Positions 24,716-33,664 are shown, counted from the first letter of the stretch. The stretch: DNA of 64,000 nucleotides from Mesonia hippocampi (GCF_014197445.1 NZ_JACIFO010000002.1:361372-425371), one strand, 5' to 3'. Numbers and translations: made by a program. The notes: generated by a model from the letters alone, not told the origin.

Positions 24716-25786
24716 TTAGAAAAGCTTATATTGCCCTGTTTTAAATTGTTCAAACAGGTTGTTGTTTAACGGTTTTATTTCTTTATTGCTGAGGTATTTG
24801 TTTTGAGCTATTTTAAATAGGTCTGCTATTTGTTTAGCAAATACTCCATTCCCTCGCATTCGTTGTCCGTATTGCGAATTATGTAAACTTCCATTATGGC
24901 AATCTGCAATTTGGTGTAATACTTTTTCGGCTTTATTGGGCATGGTTTTTTTAATCCAATCAGAAAAAATGTCTGCAATAGCACCATTAAGCCTTACAAG
25001 GGTATACCCAACACTAGTAGCTCCTACTTCGCTTACTTTTTTTACTAGCGGAAGAATTTCGTGACTGTTTATTCCAGGAATAATAGGAGCCATCATTACA
25101 TTTACAGGGATGTTAGCTTCGGTTAAAGTTTTTATGGTTTTTAAACGTAATTTAATACTTGCAGTTCGGGGTTCCAAAAGTCTTCTTGTTTCTTCGTTAA
25201 GAGATGTAACCGAAATATTTACGCGTATTAGGTTGTCTTTGGCTAAGGCTTTTAAAATATCTAAATCTCTTGTAATTAATGCATTTTTGGTAATGATAGC
25301 AACAGGATGTTTGTAGTTTAGAAACACCTGTAAGCAACTACGTGTTAAGTTAAGCTTTTTTTCTATAAGCTGGTAGCAATCGGTATTGCCAGAAAGAACA
25401 ATAGGCGTAGCTTTCCAAGATTTACTGTTTATTTTGTTTTCCAGGAGTTTGGCAGCGTTTTTTTTAACTAAAATTTTTTGTTCAAAGTCTAATCCTGCGC
25501 TATATCCCCAATATTCGTGTGAGTTTCTGGCATAACAATAAATACAACCGTGTTCGCAGCCTTGGTAAGGGTTTAAGGAATAGGTCATCCCTACATCAGG
25601 GCTTTTTACTTTATTGACAATGCTTTTAGGGAAAACTTCCTGAAATTGTGTTTTATTGTTAGTAGGAGCCTCGTTTTCTTTATGGCAATAGTCTAAAAAA
25701 TCGTTGTCTAGGGTGTGGGAAAGTTCAAAAAATCGGTTAGCGACATTTTTTTGAGCTCCACGACCTTTTATGTAGTTAGTGGGCAT
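24716..25786 (-). CDS. Radical SAM protein of the PA0069/Rv2578c family (SPL-like)
   Basis: The 356-residue protein has the 4Fe-4S cluster motif CEHGCIYCYAR at about residues 76-86, with the extra aromatic and Arg residues typical of this family. The preceding YSLNPYQGC and the following NSHEYWGYSAGLDFE also match. Radical SAM enzymes cleave S-adenosylmethionine to make a 5'-deoxyadenosyl radical. The family resembles spore photoproduct lyase but its reaction is not settled. It is a single gene with a perfect palindrome (CAATTTGCAAATTG, 25859-25872) 73 bp upstream. Confidence 0.9.
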   Translation of the reverse strand: MPTNYIKGRGAQKNVANRFFELSHTLDNDFLDYCHKENEAPTNNKTQFQEVFPKSIVNKVKSPDVGMTYSLNPYQGCEHGCIYCYARNSHEYWGYSAGLDFEQKILVKKNAAKLLENKINSKSWKATPIVLSGNTDCYQLIEKKLNLTRSCLQVFLNYKHPVAIITKNALITRDLDILKALAKDNLIRVNISVTSLNEETRRLLEPRTASIKLRLKTIKTLTEANIPVNVMMAPIIPGINSHEILPLVKKVSEVGATSVGYTLVRLNGAIADIFSDWIKKTMPNKAEKVLHQIADCHNGSLHNSQYGQRMRGNGVFAKQIADLFKIAQNKYLSNKEIKPLNNNLFEQFKTGQYKLF

Positions 25787-25918
25787 AAACTTTAGCTTAT
25801 TGGATAAGCCAAATATAAACCTATTTATGGATTATTTCCTATTTAAAAGGATATAGTCCAATTTGCAAATTGCATTGTAGTTTATGAAGGGTTAGTGATA
25901 AATTTATGTATACTAAAC

Positions 25919-25948
25919 AAAAAAGCGGTGTTATTCACCGCTTTTTTG
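25919..25948. terminator. Intrinsic terminator between enoyl-CoA hydratase and radical SAM regions
   Basis: AAAAAGCGGTG (25920-25930) pairs with CACCGCTTTTT (25936-25946) around TTATT, with A and T runs on both sides. On the minus strand it lies about 80 bp after the ech stop codon. Confidence 0.85.
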
Positions 25949-26025
25949 TTGTTTTTCAGTTGTTTCGTAAAAATAAATTTTAACAAAATACCTTATAAAA
26001 CATTTCTTTTTTAGAAAAAGTAAGC

Positions 26026-26808
26026 TTATTTATTAGGGAAGGTTGCTTTTCTTTTTTCTAAAAACGCAGAAGTTCCTTCTTTAAAATCTTCGGTGCCAAA
26101 ACTTTTTCCAAACGCATCTATTTCTTTATCAAAACCATTTACACCATCTTGATAATTTGCATTAATGGCTTCGATTGCTGTGGCAATGGCAACCATCGAG
26201 TTATTCATGATTTTTTCTGCTATTTTTTGGGTGAAATTCAATAACTCTTCGGGAGTTGTAACGTGGTTTACTAAGCCATAGGTTAAGGCTTGGTTTGCAT
26301 TAATCATTTTTGCGGTCATAATCATTTCCATAGCGCGGCCTTTTCCGATAAGTTGCGGTAAGCGTTGTGTGCCTCCGTAACCAGGAATTACACCAAGTGA
26401 GGTTTCTGGTAATCCTAATTTAGCGTTTTCGCTTGCGGTACGGAAATGTGCTGCCATGGCAAGCTCTAATCCGCCTCCTAAGGCAAAACCGTTTACGGCG
26501 GCTATTACGGGTTTGTTGTAGTTTGCAATAAAGTCGAATACTTCTTCCTGTCCTTTTGCGGCTAAATTTTTACCTTCTTCTACCGAGTAATCTGCAAACT
26601 CCGAAATGTCTGCTCCTGCGACAAAAGCTTTTTCACCACTTCCGGTAAGGATAATTACTTTGGTGTTTTGGTCTGTTTTTAAAGCCGTAAAGGCTTGGTG
26701 AATTTCGTGTAAGGTTTCTCGGTTTAACGCATTTAATTTTTTGGGTCTGTTTATGGTAATTTGCGTAATGTAGTTTTGGGTTTCTACTAATAAATTTTCA
26801 AATTTCAT
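26026..26808 (-). CDS. Enoyl-CoA hydratase/isomerase family protein (crotonase-like)
   Basis: This 260-residue crotonase has the oxyanion-hole segments KAFVAGADISEF (near residue 62) and GFALGGGLELAMA (near 108). Both catalytic glutamates are in place: Glu of GLELA and Glu of LPETSLGVIPG (near 138). It probably hydrates crotonyl-CoA-type substrates in fatty acid or butyrate metabolism. It is the last gene of the hemH-MATE-hemJ-kinase-ech operon, overlapping the kinase by 4 bp, an unexpected neighbour for haem genes. Confidence 0.94.
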   Translation of the reverse strand: MKFENLLVETQNYITQITINRPKKLNALNRETLHEIHQAFTALKTDQNTKVIILTGSGEKAFVAGADISEFADYSVEEGKNLAAKGQEEVFDFIANYNKPVIAAVNGFALGGGLELAMAAHFRTASENAKLGLPETSLGVIPGYGGTQRLPQLIGKGRAMEMIMTAKMINANQALTYGLVNHVTTPEELLNFTQKIAEKIMNNSMVAIATAIEAINANYQDGVNGFDKEIDAFGKSFGTEDFKEGTSAFLEKRKATFPNK

Positions 26809-28265
26809 GATTGTTGTTTTTTTGGAAATTGAACGTAAAATGTTGTGTTTTTATTTTCTTCGGAAATAAACCATATTTTTCCGTGATAAGCTTCGATAAT
26901 AGTTTTTATGATACCTAAACCTAAGCCCATTCCGCTAGATTTGGTAGTAAACTTTGGTTCAAATATTCGTTTTTGATATGCTGGAGAGATTCCTGTGCCG
27001 TTATCGCTAATGCAAATTTTTACTTCGGTATCATTGCTAGAAAGCTTAACTTCTATTTTAGGATTATCTTTATGCTGTGTGGCTTGACTTGCATTTTTAA
27101 GCAGGTTGGTAATAATTCTGATAAGTTGTGCACGATCGAATGTTGCGTAGATTTCTTCTTCGTTTGTTGTGAAGTTAATATAATCTTCATTAAAAATATC
27201 TACGGCAAGTTTTACCACCTCGACAATGTTGAGTAGCTCGTTTTTTTGTTCGGGCATTTGTGCAAAATTAGAAAAGGCAGAGGCAATGGCACTCATGGTA
27301 TCTATTTGCTGAATTAAAGATTGGCTAAACTCTTTTACTTTTGGTTGTATGTTGGGGTCGTTTGGGTTAAACTTCCGTTCAAAGCTTTGTATGCTCAACC
27401 GCATTGGTGTTAGGGGGTTTTTAACTTCGTGAGCTACTTGTTTTGCCATTTCTCGCCAGGCTTGTTCGCGTTCGCTAGCGGCAAGTTTTGCTACACTTTC
27501 TTCAAGTTCGTCAACCATAGCGTTATAAGCTTGTAGCAGTTGAGTTATTTCTATCGAAGCGTTTTTGACATTTATTTTTTTATTGGCTTTATCTAAACGC
27601 ATTTCGCTCATTTTTTTTCCTAAGGTTTTTAAGGGAAGTGTAACGTAACGAGAAAGGAAATAGGCTAAAATAACCGCAGCAAGTATTAGAAAAACATATA
27701 CTTGGGCTAGCATTTTAAGGAAAGCATTAAGTTGGCGTTCTATAAAACCGTCATCTTCAATATAAGGTAAATTAAGGATGGCAAGCGGCTTAAAATATTG
27801 GTCGGTAATATAGGTGTAAGAAGAGAGATAAGAGTCTCCTTTATCTTGTAAGTGATACGTTACATAGCGTTTTTGAGGCGCGTTTTGTAGCGAATCTAAT
27901 AAGGGTTTTTCTATTTGTTGGCTTAGGGTATCTCTAAAAAATGACGCCCGAGAGGTTTTTAAAAGTTTTCCGTCAAGGTTATAAATGTTTATCTCGGTGT
28001 TGTGGATGTTTTTAAGCTCATAGATTTTATCTCTAAAAATTAGCGGAATATGCTTGGTGTTTACAGGATAGGTAGTGTTGCTAATTTCGTAATCGATGCT
28101 TGCCCTTATAGAGGCTTCTTTTCGTTTAAGTTTATCTTTTTGGTATTGTATTGCCTCGTCTCTATATTGAGAAATGGTAACCGCAGCAATAAGTACAGAC
28201 GCTCCTAAGATTAGCAAGATCATACTTAAGAAAATGCGTGTTCGAAGTGAGCGGAAAAACCTCAT
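26805..28265 (-). CDS. Membrane sensor histidine kinase
   Basis: The 486-residue protein has a membrane helix at about residues 10-30, an extracytoplasmic sensor region (30-185), a second helix (190-210) and a HAMP domain. The phosphoacceptor motif is AHEVKNPLTPMRL near residue 275, with His as the phosphorylated residue. The ATPase domain has N, G1 and G2 boxes (LLKNASQAT, DNGTGIS, GMGLGLGI). This H-box form is like NtrY. No response regulator gene is adjacent, so it is an orphan in the haem operon. It overlaps ech by 4 bp and lies 6 bp after hemJ. Confidence 0.94.
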   Translation of the reverse strand: MRFFRSLRTRIFLSMILLILGASVLIAAVTISQYRDEAIQYQKDKLKRKEASIRASIDYEISNTTYPVNTKHIPLIFRDKIYELKNIHNTEINIYNLDGKLLKTSRASFFRDTLSQQIEKPLLDSLQNAPQKRYVTYHLQDKGDSYLSSYTYITDQYFKPLAILNLPYIEDDGFIERQLNAFLKMLAQVYVFLILAAVILAYFLSRYVTLPLKTLGKKMSEMRLDKANKKINVKNASIEITQLLQAYNAMVDELEESVAKLAASEREQAWREMAKQVAHEVKNPLTPMRLSIQSFERKFNPNDPNIQPKVKEFSQSLIQQIDTMSAIASAFSNFAQMPEQKNELLNIVEVVKLAVDIFNEDYINFTTNEEEIYATFDRAQLIRIITNLLKNASQATQHKDNPKIEVKLSSNDTEVKICISDNGTGISPAYQKRIFEPKFTTKSSGMGLGLGIIKTIIEAYHGKIWFISEENKNTTFYVQFPKKQQS

Positions 28266-28271
28266 GATTTA

Positions 28272-28823
28272 TTATTTATTAAGCTGCTTTCTTTCTCGGA
28301 TACGTTTATAGAGTTTAATGCCTAACATAAGCATAACGGCCAAAACAAAAATACCAATAACGCCAAATATCCAGTTGATAGAACTTTTTAAAATTACTAA
28401 AAAAACTACTGAAAAAAGAATTAAAGTTGCGCCTTCGTTAAAAATACGCATTTTATTAGACGACCATTTTAATTGTCCTTTTTGAGAAGCGAGAAATAAA
28501 AGGTGGCATTTGCCATGATAAATAAATAATAGAAGTACAAAAGTAAGTTTTACATGCATCCAACCTTGTTGTAGCCATGCGGGTTGAAGCAAAAGTAAAA
28601 CAATGGCAAAGATGCTGGCAAGAATGGCAGATGGCCAAGTGATAATGTACCAAAGGCGTTTAGTCATTACCTGTAATTGTTTTCCGATAACTTCTTTCTC
28701 TATGGGCGCTTTTTTATAGGTTTCTATTTGGTATATAAATAACCTAGGGATGTAAAATAACCCTGCAAACCAAGTGATTACAAAAATGAGGTGTAAAGCT
28801 TTTATATAATTATAATATTCCAT
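28272..28823 (-). CDS. hemJ: Protoporphyrinogen oxidase HemJ (CopD/YwiC-like family)
   Basis: The 183-residue membrane protein has four to five helices. It carries the conserved LHLIFVITWFAGLFYIPRLF start, with a His (residue 11) and the Arg in PRLF, and VKLTFVLLLFIYHGKCH further on, then RIFNEGATL. These match HemJ, the membrane-bound enzyme that oxidises protoporphyrinogen IX to protoporphyrin IX. The gene lies in an operon with ferrochelatase, the next step, which supports the call. No hemG or hemY homologue is seen in this window. It may otherwise be annotated as a CopD family protein. Confidence 0.88.
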   Translation of the reverse strand: MEYYNYIKALHLIFVITWFAGLFYIPRLFIYQIETYKKAPIEKEVIGKQLQVMTKRLWYIITWPSAILASIFAIVLLLLQPAWLQQGWMHVKLTFVLLLFIYHGKCHLLFLASQKGQLKWSSNKMRIFNEGATLILFSVVFLVILKSSINWIFGVIGIFVLAVMLMLGIKLYKRIRERKQLNK

Positions 28824-28827
28824 AAGC

Positions 28828-30195
28828 TTAAGAATTTACAAGAACTTTCTCTTTTGTGATAAGTGTATTTTTAACTTCCCTGTTTAAAAAATAGGCGGTG
28901 ATAATAGTTGCTGCGCCATCGGCAATAGGGAAAGAAACCCAAACCCCTATTTCTCCAAAAAACTTAGGAAGAATAATAACTAAAGGGATAAGGAAAAATG
29001 CCTGTCTCGTTAAGGTAAGTAACAGTGCAGGAGTAGCTTTTCCAATAGCTTGAAAGTAAGCTGCCCCGATGAGTTGTAAGGCAATAATAGGAACTACACA
29101 AAATACCCATCGCATGGCAGAAGGAGCTTTTGCTAAAATTTCGGCTTCTGAAGTGAAAACACGAGCGATACTTTCTGGGAAAATCATAATGATAAAAAAG
29201 ATCGCAACCCCCATAATACTGGCGTACAGTACTGCTTTGTTGATACTTTCTCGTACACGGTCTAGTTTTTTTGCTCCATAATTATAGCCTGCAATAGGAA
29301 GAAAGCCTTGTGTTATACCAAATACAGGAAATAATGCGAACATTAACATTCGTCCGATAATGGCATAAACCGTTACCGATGATTCTCCGCCTAGTTCGTA
29401 TAAAATATTGTTTAGTAGTAAATAGGTAATGCTTACAGCGGCTTGCCTAGATAAAGTAACAAAACCTAAGCTTCCAATTTCTTTTAGAATAGGGAAGTTT
29501 AGTTTAAAGTGAGGCCAGCTTATTTTTAATTCAGAATGTTTTGAGAGGAAAAAATAAAGAATATAGCTAAAACTCCAAACATAAGACAATGTGGTAGCCC
29601 ATGCTGCGCCTAGCATTCCCATGTCTAGGAATTTTATAAAAACAACATCCCCAACAATGTTTCCTATAGAGGGGATAATCATGGCAATCATGGCAAATTT
29701 TGGTTTTCCTTCGGCGCGTATCACCGCATTTCCCATCATGGTTAAAGCCAGTATAGGAACTCCATACATTACTACGCGGTAATAAATTTTAGCGGCATCA
29801 AAAATATTCCCCTTTCCTCCAAAAGCAGGTATGAGCTCATCTATAAAATAGAGTCCAGCAATAACCATGCTTACGCACAGCAATAAAGTAATGCTTATTT
29901 GGTTGCCAAAGGTTTTTAGTGCTTTTTCTTTATGTTGCTCTCCTAATGCTCTAGAAATAATAGAGGCGCCCCCTATTCCGATTGCCATTCCTAAAGCAGC
30001 AATAAAAAACGAAATAGGCAATACTACATTTATTGCGGCGATAGCGGTAGAACCAATCCAATTTCCCACAAAAATCGTGTCGATAAGTATGTTTAGTGAC
30101 ATGACTAAAATACCAATCGAGGCAGGAACCGATTGTTGTATTAATAATTTGCTAATAGGCAGCGTACCTAATTTACTAGCGCTATCTTTTGTCAT
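28828..30195 (-). CDS. MATE-family exporter within the hemH operon
   Basis: The protein has 455 residues and about twelve membrane helices, starting with the N-terminal segment ISKLLIQQSVPASIGILVM and the conserved NILIDTIFVGNWIG. The FINALLY paired half contains LLNNILYELGGESSVTVYA and QGFLPIAGYNYGA typical of NorM/MepA-like pumps. It is 6 bp after hemH and 4 bp before hemJ, so it is firmly part of a haem transcript. It could export a porphyrin or other by-product, but this is only inference from position. A second MATE protein is at 12454. Confidence 0.93.
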   Translation of the reverse strand: MTKDSASKLGTLPISKLLIQQSVPASIGILVMSLNILIDTIFVGNWIGSTAIAAINVVLPISFFIAALGMAIGIGGASIISRALGEQHKEKALKTFGNQISITLLLCVSMVIAGLYFIDELIPAFGGKGNIFDAAKIYYRVVMYGVPILALTMMGNAVIRAEGKPKFAMIAMIIPSIGNIVGDVVFIKFLDMGMLGAAWATTLSYVWSFSYILYFFLSKHSELKISWPHFKLNFPILKEIGSLGFVTLSRQAAVSITYLLLNNILYELGGESSVTVYAIIGRMLMFALFPVFGITQGFLPIAGYNYGAKKLDRVRESINKAVLYASIMGVAIFFIIMIFPESIARVFTSEAEILAKAPSAMRWVFCVVPIIALQLIGAAYFQAIGKATPALLLTLTRQAFFLIPLVIILPKFFGEIGVWVSFPIADGAATIITAYFLNREVKNTLITKEKVLVNS

Positions 30196-30201
30196 TTATG
30201 G

Positions 30202-31227
30202 TTATTTTTGAGGCGTAGCCACCCATTCATTAATCCATCGCGATAGGGTTTTTACCCAGTCTTCTCTGTCGTTAAGGCATGGGATTACATTAAAAGTTTG
30301 TCCGCCAACTTCTTCAAAAATTTCCTTCCCTTCCATGGCAATTTCTTCAAGTGTTTCTAAGCAATCAGAAACAAAAGCAGGGGTTACGATGGCCATGCTT
30401 TTAATTCCTTTTAGTCCAAATCTCTCTATGGTGCGGTCGGTATAAGGTTTTAGCCAAGGGTCTACGCCTAAACGAGATTGGAAAGATACACTAAATTTGT
30501 CTTCGGGAATTCCTAATTTTTGAGTAACAAGCCTTGTGGTTTCAAAGCATTGATGACGGTAGCAAAACTCATGTGCTGGGGAAGCTGTTTTACAACATTC
30601 GCCGTTTATTTTACAGTGAGATTTTGTTACATCACTTTTTCTAATATGCCTTTCGGGAACACCGTGATAACTAAATAATAAGTGCTCGTAAGGTTTGTTT
30701 TCTAAGCCTTCTTTAATGCTCTGGGCGAGTACATTTATATAATCGGGGTGGTTATAAAAAGCAGGGATGCTGGTAATGTTCATTTCTGGGAAATGAGCTT
30801 GCCTAAGTTGCTCTGCGAGGACCAAAATGGTCTCGGTGGTAGCCATAGCAAATTGTGGGTATAGCGGAATTAATAAAACTTCGGTTACTCCTTTTTGTTT
30901 AAGTTCCTCTAAGCCTGTTTTTATAGAAGGTTTTCCGTAGCGCATTGCTAAGGCTATAGGGACATCGGTAAAACGATCTATTTTTTCTTGGAGTTTTTCC
31001 GATAACACAATTAAAGGGGAACCTTCTTCCCACCAAATTTTTTGATATGCTTCTGCAGATTTTTTTGGTCGAGTGTTTAAAATAATACCACGTACAATAA
31101 AAGCTCTCAGTAACCAAGGGAGGTCAATTACGCGTTCATCCATCAAGAATTCATCCAAATACCTTTTTACATCTTTAGGTTTTGTACTGTCTGGCGAGCC
31201 AAGGTTTACTAATAAAACTCCTTTCAT
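30202..31227 (-). CDS. hemH: Ferrochelatase
   Basis: The 341-residue enzyme inserts Fe2+ into protoporphyrin IX at the inner membrane. The active-site His is His188 in FSYHGVP and the N-terminal LLVNLGSPD is normal. A Cys-rich insertion follows: Cys205, Cys211, Cys212, Cys222 and Cys227 within 23 residues. Some bacterial ferrochelatases bind a 2Fe-2S cluster through such internal cysteines, so this one may do so too. It is the first gene of the minus-strand operon with MATE, hemJ, the histidine kinase and ech. Confidence 0.96.
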   Translation of the reverse strand: MKGVLLVNLGSPDSTKPKDVKRYLDEFLMDERVIDLPWLLRAFIVRGIILNTRPKKSAEAYQKIWWEEGSPLIVLSEKLQEKIDRFTDVPIALAMRYGKPSIKTGLEELKQKGVTEVLLIPLYPQFAMATTETILVLAEQLRQAHFPEMNITSIPAFYNHPDYINVLAQSIKEGLENKPYEHLLFSYHGVPERHIRKSDVTKSHCKINGECCKTASPAHEFCYRHQCFETTRLVTQKLGIPEDKFSVSFQSRLGVDPWLKPYTDRTIERFGLKGIKSMAIVTPAFVSDCLETLEEIAMEGKEIFEEVGGQTFNVIPCLNDREDWVKTLSRWINEWVATPQK

Positions 31228-31316
31228 AGTTTAAATTTTTAGGGTAAAAGTAATGCTTTTATAATGTAAATAAAGTAATTTACGATTGGTTATTACAATT
31301 GTATTAAGTTATTTAT

Positions 31317-32207
31317 TTATAGCGCTTGGATATATTTTTTGGGTGTGGTGCCAAACTTTTTTTTAAACGCGGCAATAAAATGGCTTGCCGTACTATAGCC
31401 TACTTTTAAGCCAACTTCGTTTACGTTGTATTTTCCTGTTTCTAGCAATTTACGGGCGTAGTCCATTTTATAATCAAATAGAAATCCAAAAACAGTATCG
31501 CCATAAATTTCTTTAAAACCTTCTTTTAGTTTTTTAAGGCTTAACCCAATTTCTTCAGATAGTTCTTGTAGCGTTGGAGGTTCTGCCATGCGTTTTAATA
31601 TAATTTCTTTGGCTTGGCGTATTCGTTTTACATTGTCTTCATCTATCAAAAAAGGGCATTGCTCCACATCGGTTTCTTCTGTTCTGTTAAAGCATAAGCC
31701 TATCAACTCGTAAGCTTTACCTTTTAAATAAATCTTTTTGATAGAATTATGAAGATTGAAATTAATTATTTGACTTAAAACTACCGCCATAGAAGGTGTA
31801 ATGGTTAACTCTTGGTAGTATTTTTTATGCTTGTTTTCTTCCGAAAGGAAATCTATATAATGGGCTTCTTCCGAGAATAAAGCATGTAGCTTTCCAATAG
31901 AAACAAGTACAGAAACAATCCATGTTTTTGGTTGAAGCTTTACTTGTATAGGAAGGTTTTTTGAGGGGTTGTATAACAGCAAACCTTTATCGTTTTGTAA
32001 GGGTAAACAATACCTCCCTTCGTTAAAAATAAACTCTAGGTTTCCTTTTATGCAAAAATGAAATTGTATAGCATGTTGTCCAGAGTCGTGTTGTAGGTTT
32101 ATAGTGCTATCTTCTTCATTTTTATAGATTAACATTTTTAAATCATTTTCTGTATGAAGAATTTCAAAAGAACCTTTAGCGTTATTTTTATTTGTGATGT
32201 TTGACAT
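31317..32207 (-). CDS. AraC-family regulator divergent from hemA
   Basis: The 296-residue protein has an N-terminal ligand domain (residues 1-175) with no named motif. The C-terminal AraC DNA-binding region holds two helix-turn-helix units (TLQELSEEIGLSLKKLKEGF near 212 and NVNEVGLKVGYSTASHFIAAF near 261). Between them and the N-domain is EQCPFL with Cys184-Pro185, the core of a haem regulatory motif. The gene is divergent from hemA. A candidate Fur/PerR-type box is 15-33 bp upstream of its ATG and overlaps its likely promoter. A role as iron- and haem-responsive regulator of the hem operon is likely. PchR-like siderophore sensors are the closest known type. Confidence 0.88.
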   Translation of the reverse strand: MSNITNKNNAKGSFEILHTENDLKMLIYKNEEDSTINLQHDSGQHAIQFHFCIKGNLEFIFNEGRYCLPLQNDKGLLLYNPSKNLPIQVKLQPKTWIVSVLVSIGKLHALFSEEAHYIDFLSEENKHKKYYQELTITPSMAVVLSQIINFNLHNSIKKIYLKGKAYELIGLCFNRTEETDVEQCPFLIDEDNVKRIRQAKEIILKRMAEPPTLQELSEEIGLSLKKLKEGFKEIYGDTVFGFLFDYKMDYARKLLETGKYNVNEVGLKVGYSTASHFIAAFKKKFGTTPKKYIQAL

Positions 32208-32221
32208 TTTTGGCGTTATTT

Positions 32222-32240
32222 ATTTAGAATCGTTCTAAAG
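32222..32240. promoter_or_regulatory. Candidate Fur/PerR-type operator between araC-type gene and hemA
   Basis: This 19-bp site matches ATTTAGAAT-N-ATTCTAAAT at 17 positions. It lies 15-33 bp upstream of the regulator ATG (32207) and 163 bp upstream of the hemA start, so it most likely controls the regulator first. TACTTTAG on the minus strand inside the site resembles a -7 box, so binding would block RNA polymerase. Confidence 0.5.
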
Positions 32241-32348
32241 TAATTTGCTTTAAAAGCCTTGTTACTGTGCGAAATTAAGCCATTTGAAGCGAAAGTGTAT
32301 AACAAATTGCAAAAATAACTTGTATCGACACTAAAAGTTCCTTTGGCG

Positions 32349-32380
32349 TTGTTTTTTGAAAATCAATCATTATATATTTG
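32349..32380 (+). promoter_or_regulatory. Promoter of the hemA operon
   Basis: TTG at 32349-32351 and TATATTTG at 32373-32380 are spaced by 21 bp, as in Bacteroidota primary promoters. The start site would be near 32387. This promoter falls inside the longest open frame that begins at 32343, so the true hemA start must be further downstream. Confidence 0.7.
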
Positions 32381-32402
32381 TGCGTATATTTTTTTTGAAG
32401 TT

Positions 32403-33656
32403 TTGACGAACTATAATATTTCCAAATACAATACTTTTTACGCGATAGGCTTAAGCTACCAAAAGGCAGATGCAAATATTCGTGGTGATTTTAGCTTGGG
32501 ACAAGCGCAACAAAAAGCACTTATCGAGGAAGCAAAACAGCAAGGGATAGACGCTATTTTGGTAACTTCTACTTGCAACCGTACCGAGATTTATGGCTTT
32601 GCAAAACACCCTTTTCAGTTAATAAAATTGCTTTGCGAGCATACAAACGGAAGCTTAGAAGTGTTTGAGAAAGCCGCCTATGTATATAAAAACCAAGAAG
32701 CAATTACGCATTTGTTTCGAGTAGGAACGGGCTTGGAAAGTCAAATTTTAGGAGACTTTGAAATTATAAGTCAATTAAAAAATGCCTTTATATTATCTAA
32801 ACAGCTAAAAGCTACCAATCCTTTCTTAGAGCGTCTTATTAATAGTGTAATTCAGGCAAGTAAACGTATAAAAAACGAAACAGAAATATCTTCAGGAGCT
32901 ACTTCTGTAGCTTTTGCTTCGGTACAATATATACTAAACGAAGTGGAAAATGTTGCCCAGAAAAATATATTGCTTTTTGGAACTGGGAAAATAGGAAGAA
33001 ATACTTGCGAAAACCTAGTTAAACATAGTAATAACGAGCATATTACGCTTATAAATAGAACTAAAGAAAAGGCAGAAAAAGTAGCGGGTAAATTTAATCT
33101 TGTTGTTAAAGATTATATGGCTTTGGAGGAAGAAATTAACCGTACAGATATTCTTATTGTAGCTACTGGCGCACAAATGCCTACCATAACAAAAGCACAA
33201 ATTAAAGCAGGAAAAAAAATGTTGATTTTAGACCTGTCTATGCCTAAAAATGTTGCAGAGGAAGTGAAAGAACTTGACGGCGTAGAAGTTGTACACCTTG
33301 ATTATTTATCAACATTAACCGATGAAACGCTAGAGAAGCGTAAAGCTTATATTCCGCAAGCAGAAAACATTATTGCAGAGGTGAAATACGAGTTTCAAGC
33401 ATGGCTAGAAACGCGTAAATTTGCCCCAACAATTAAGGCATTAAAAACAAAACTGCATACCATCAAAGAGGCAGAGCTTGATTTTCAGCGAAAGAAAATA
33501 TTAGATTTCAATCATGAGCAAGCAGAAATTATTAGTGAACGCATTATTCAAAAAATAATGACACGCTTTGCTAATCATCTCCGAGAAGATTCAGAAAACA
33601 CAAACGAAAGCATCGCACTTATTCAAAAAGTGTTTCAGCTTGAAGACATTTCATAA
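32403..33656 (+). CDS. hemA: Glutamyl-tRNA reductase
   Basis: This NADPH enzyme makes glutamate-1-semialdehyde from glutamyl-tRNA, the first committed step of haem synthesis. I use TTG 32403 (LTNYNISKYN), 417 residues, because a promoter lies upstream within the longer frame. The active-site Cys is Cys58 in TSTCNRTE. The NADP-binding region (LLFGTGKIGRNTCENL) and a helical dimerisation tail are normal. An ATG-start version from 32343 would add 20 residues with no family match. It heads the operon hemA-hemC-broken channel gene-hemD-hemE-hemF-hemB. Confidence 0.95.
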   Translation: MTNYNISKYNTFYAIGLSYQKADANIRGDFSLGQAQQKALIEEAKQQGIDAILVTSTCNRTEIYGFAKHPFQLIKLLCEHTNGSLEVFEKAAYVYKNQEAITHLFRVGTGLESQILGDFEIISQLKNAFILSKQLKATNPFLERLINSVIQASKRIKNETEISSGATSVAFASVQYILNEVENVAQKNILLFGTGKIGRNTCENLVKHSNNEHITLINRTKEKAEKVAGKFNLVVKDYMALEEEINRTDILIVATGAQMPTITKAQIKAGKKMLILDLSMPKNVAEEVKELDGVEVVHLDYLSTLTDETLEKRKAYIPQAENIIAEVKYEFQAWLETRKFAPTIKALKTKLHTIKEAELDFQRKKILDFNHEQAEIISERIIQKIMTRFANHLREDSENTNESIALIQKVFQLEDIS

Positions 33657-33664
33657 CATTAGCA

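Noticed and set aside
32343..32402. Longer hemA start at 32343
   Set aside because: A TTG-N21-TATATTTG promoter lies within this stretch, and the added residues do not look like a glutamyl-tRNA reductase N-terminus.
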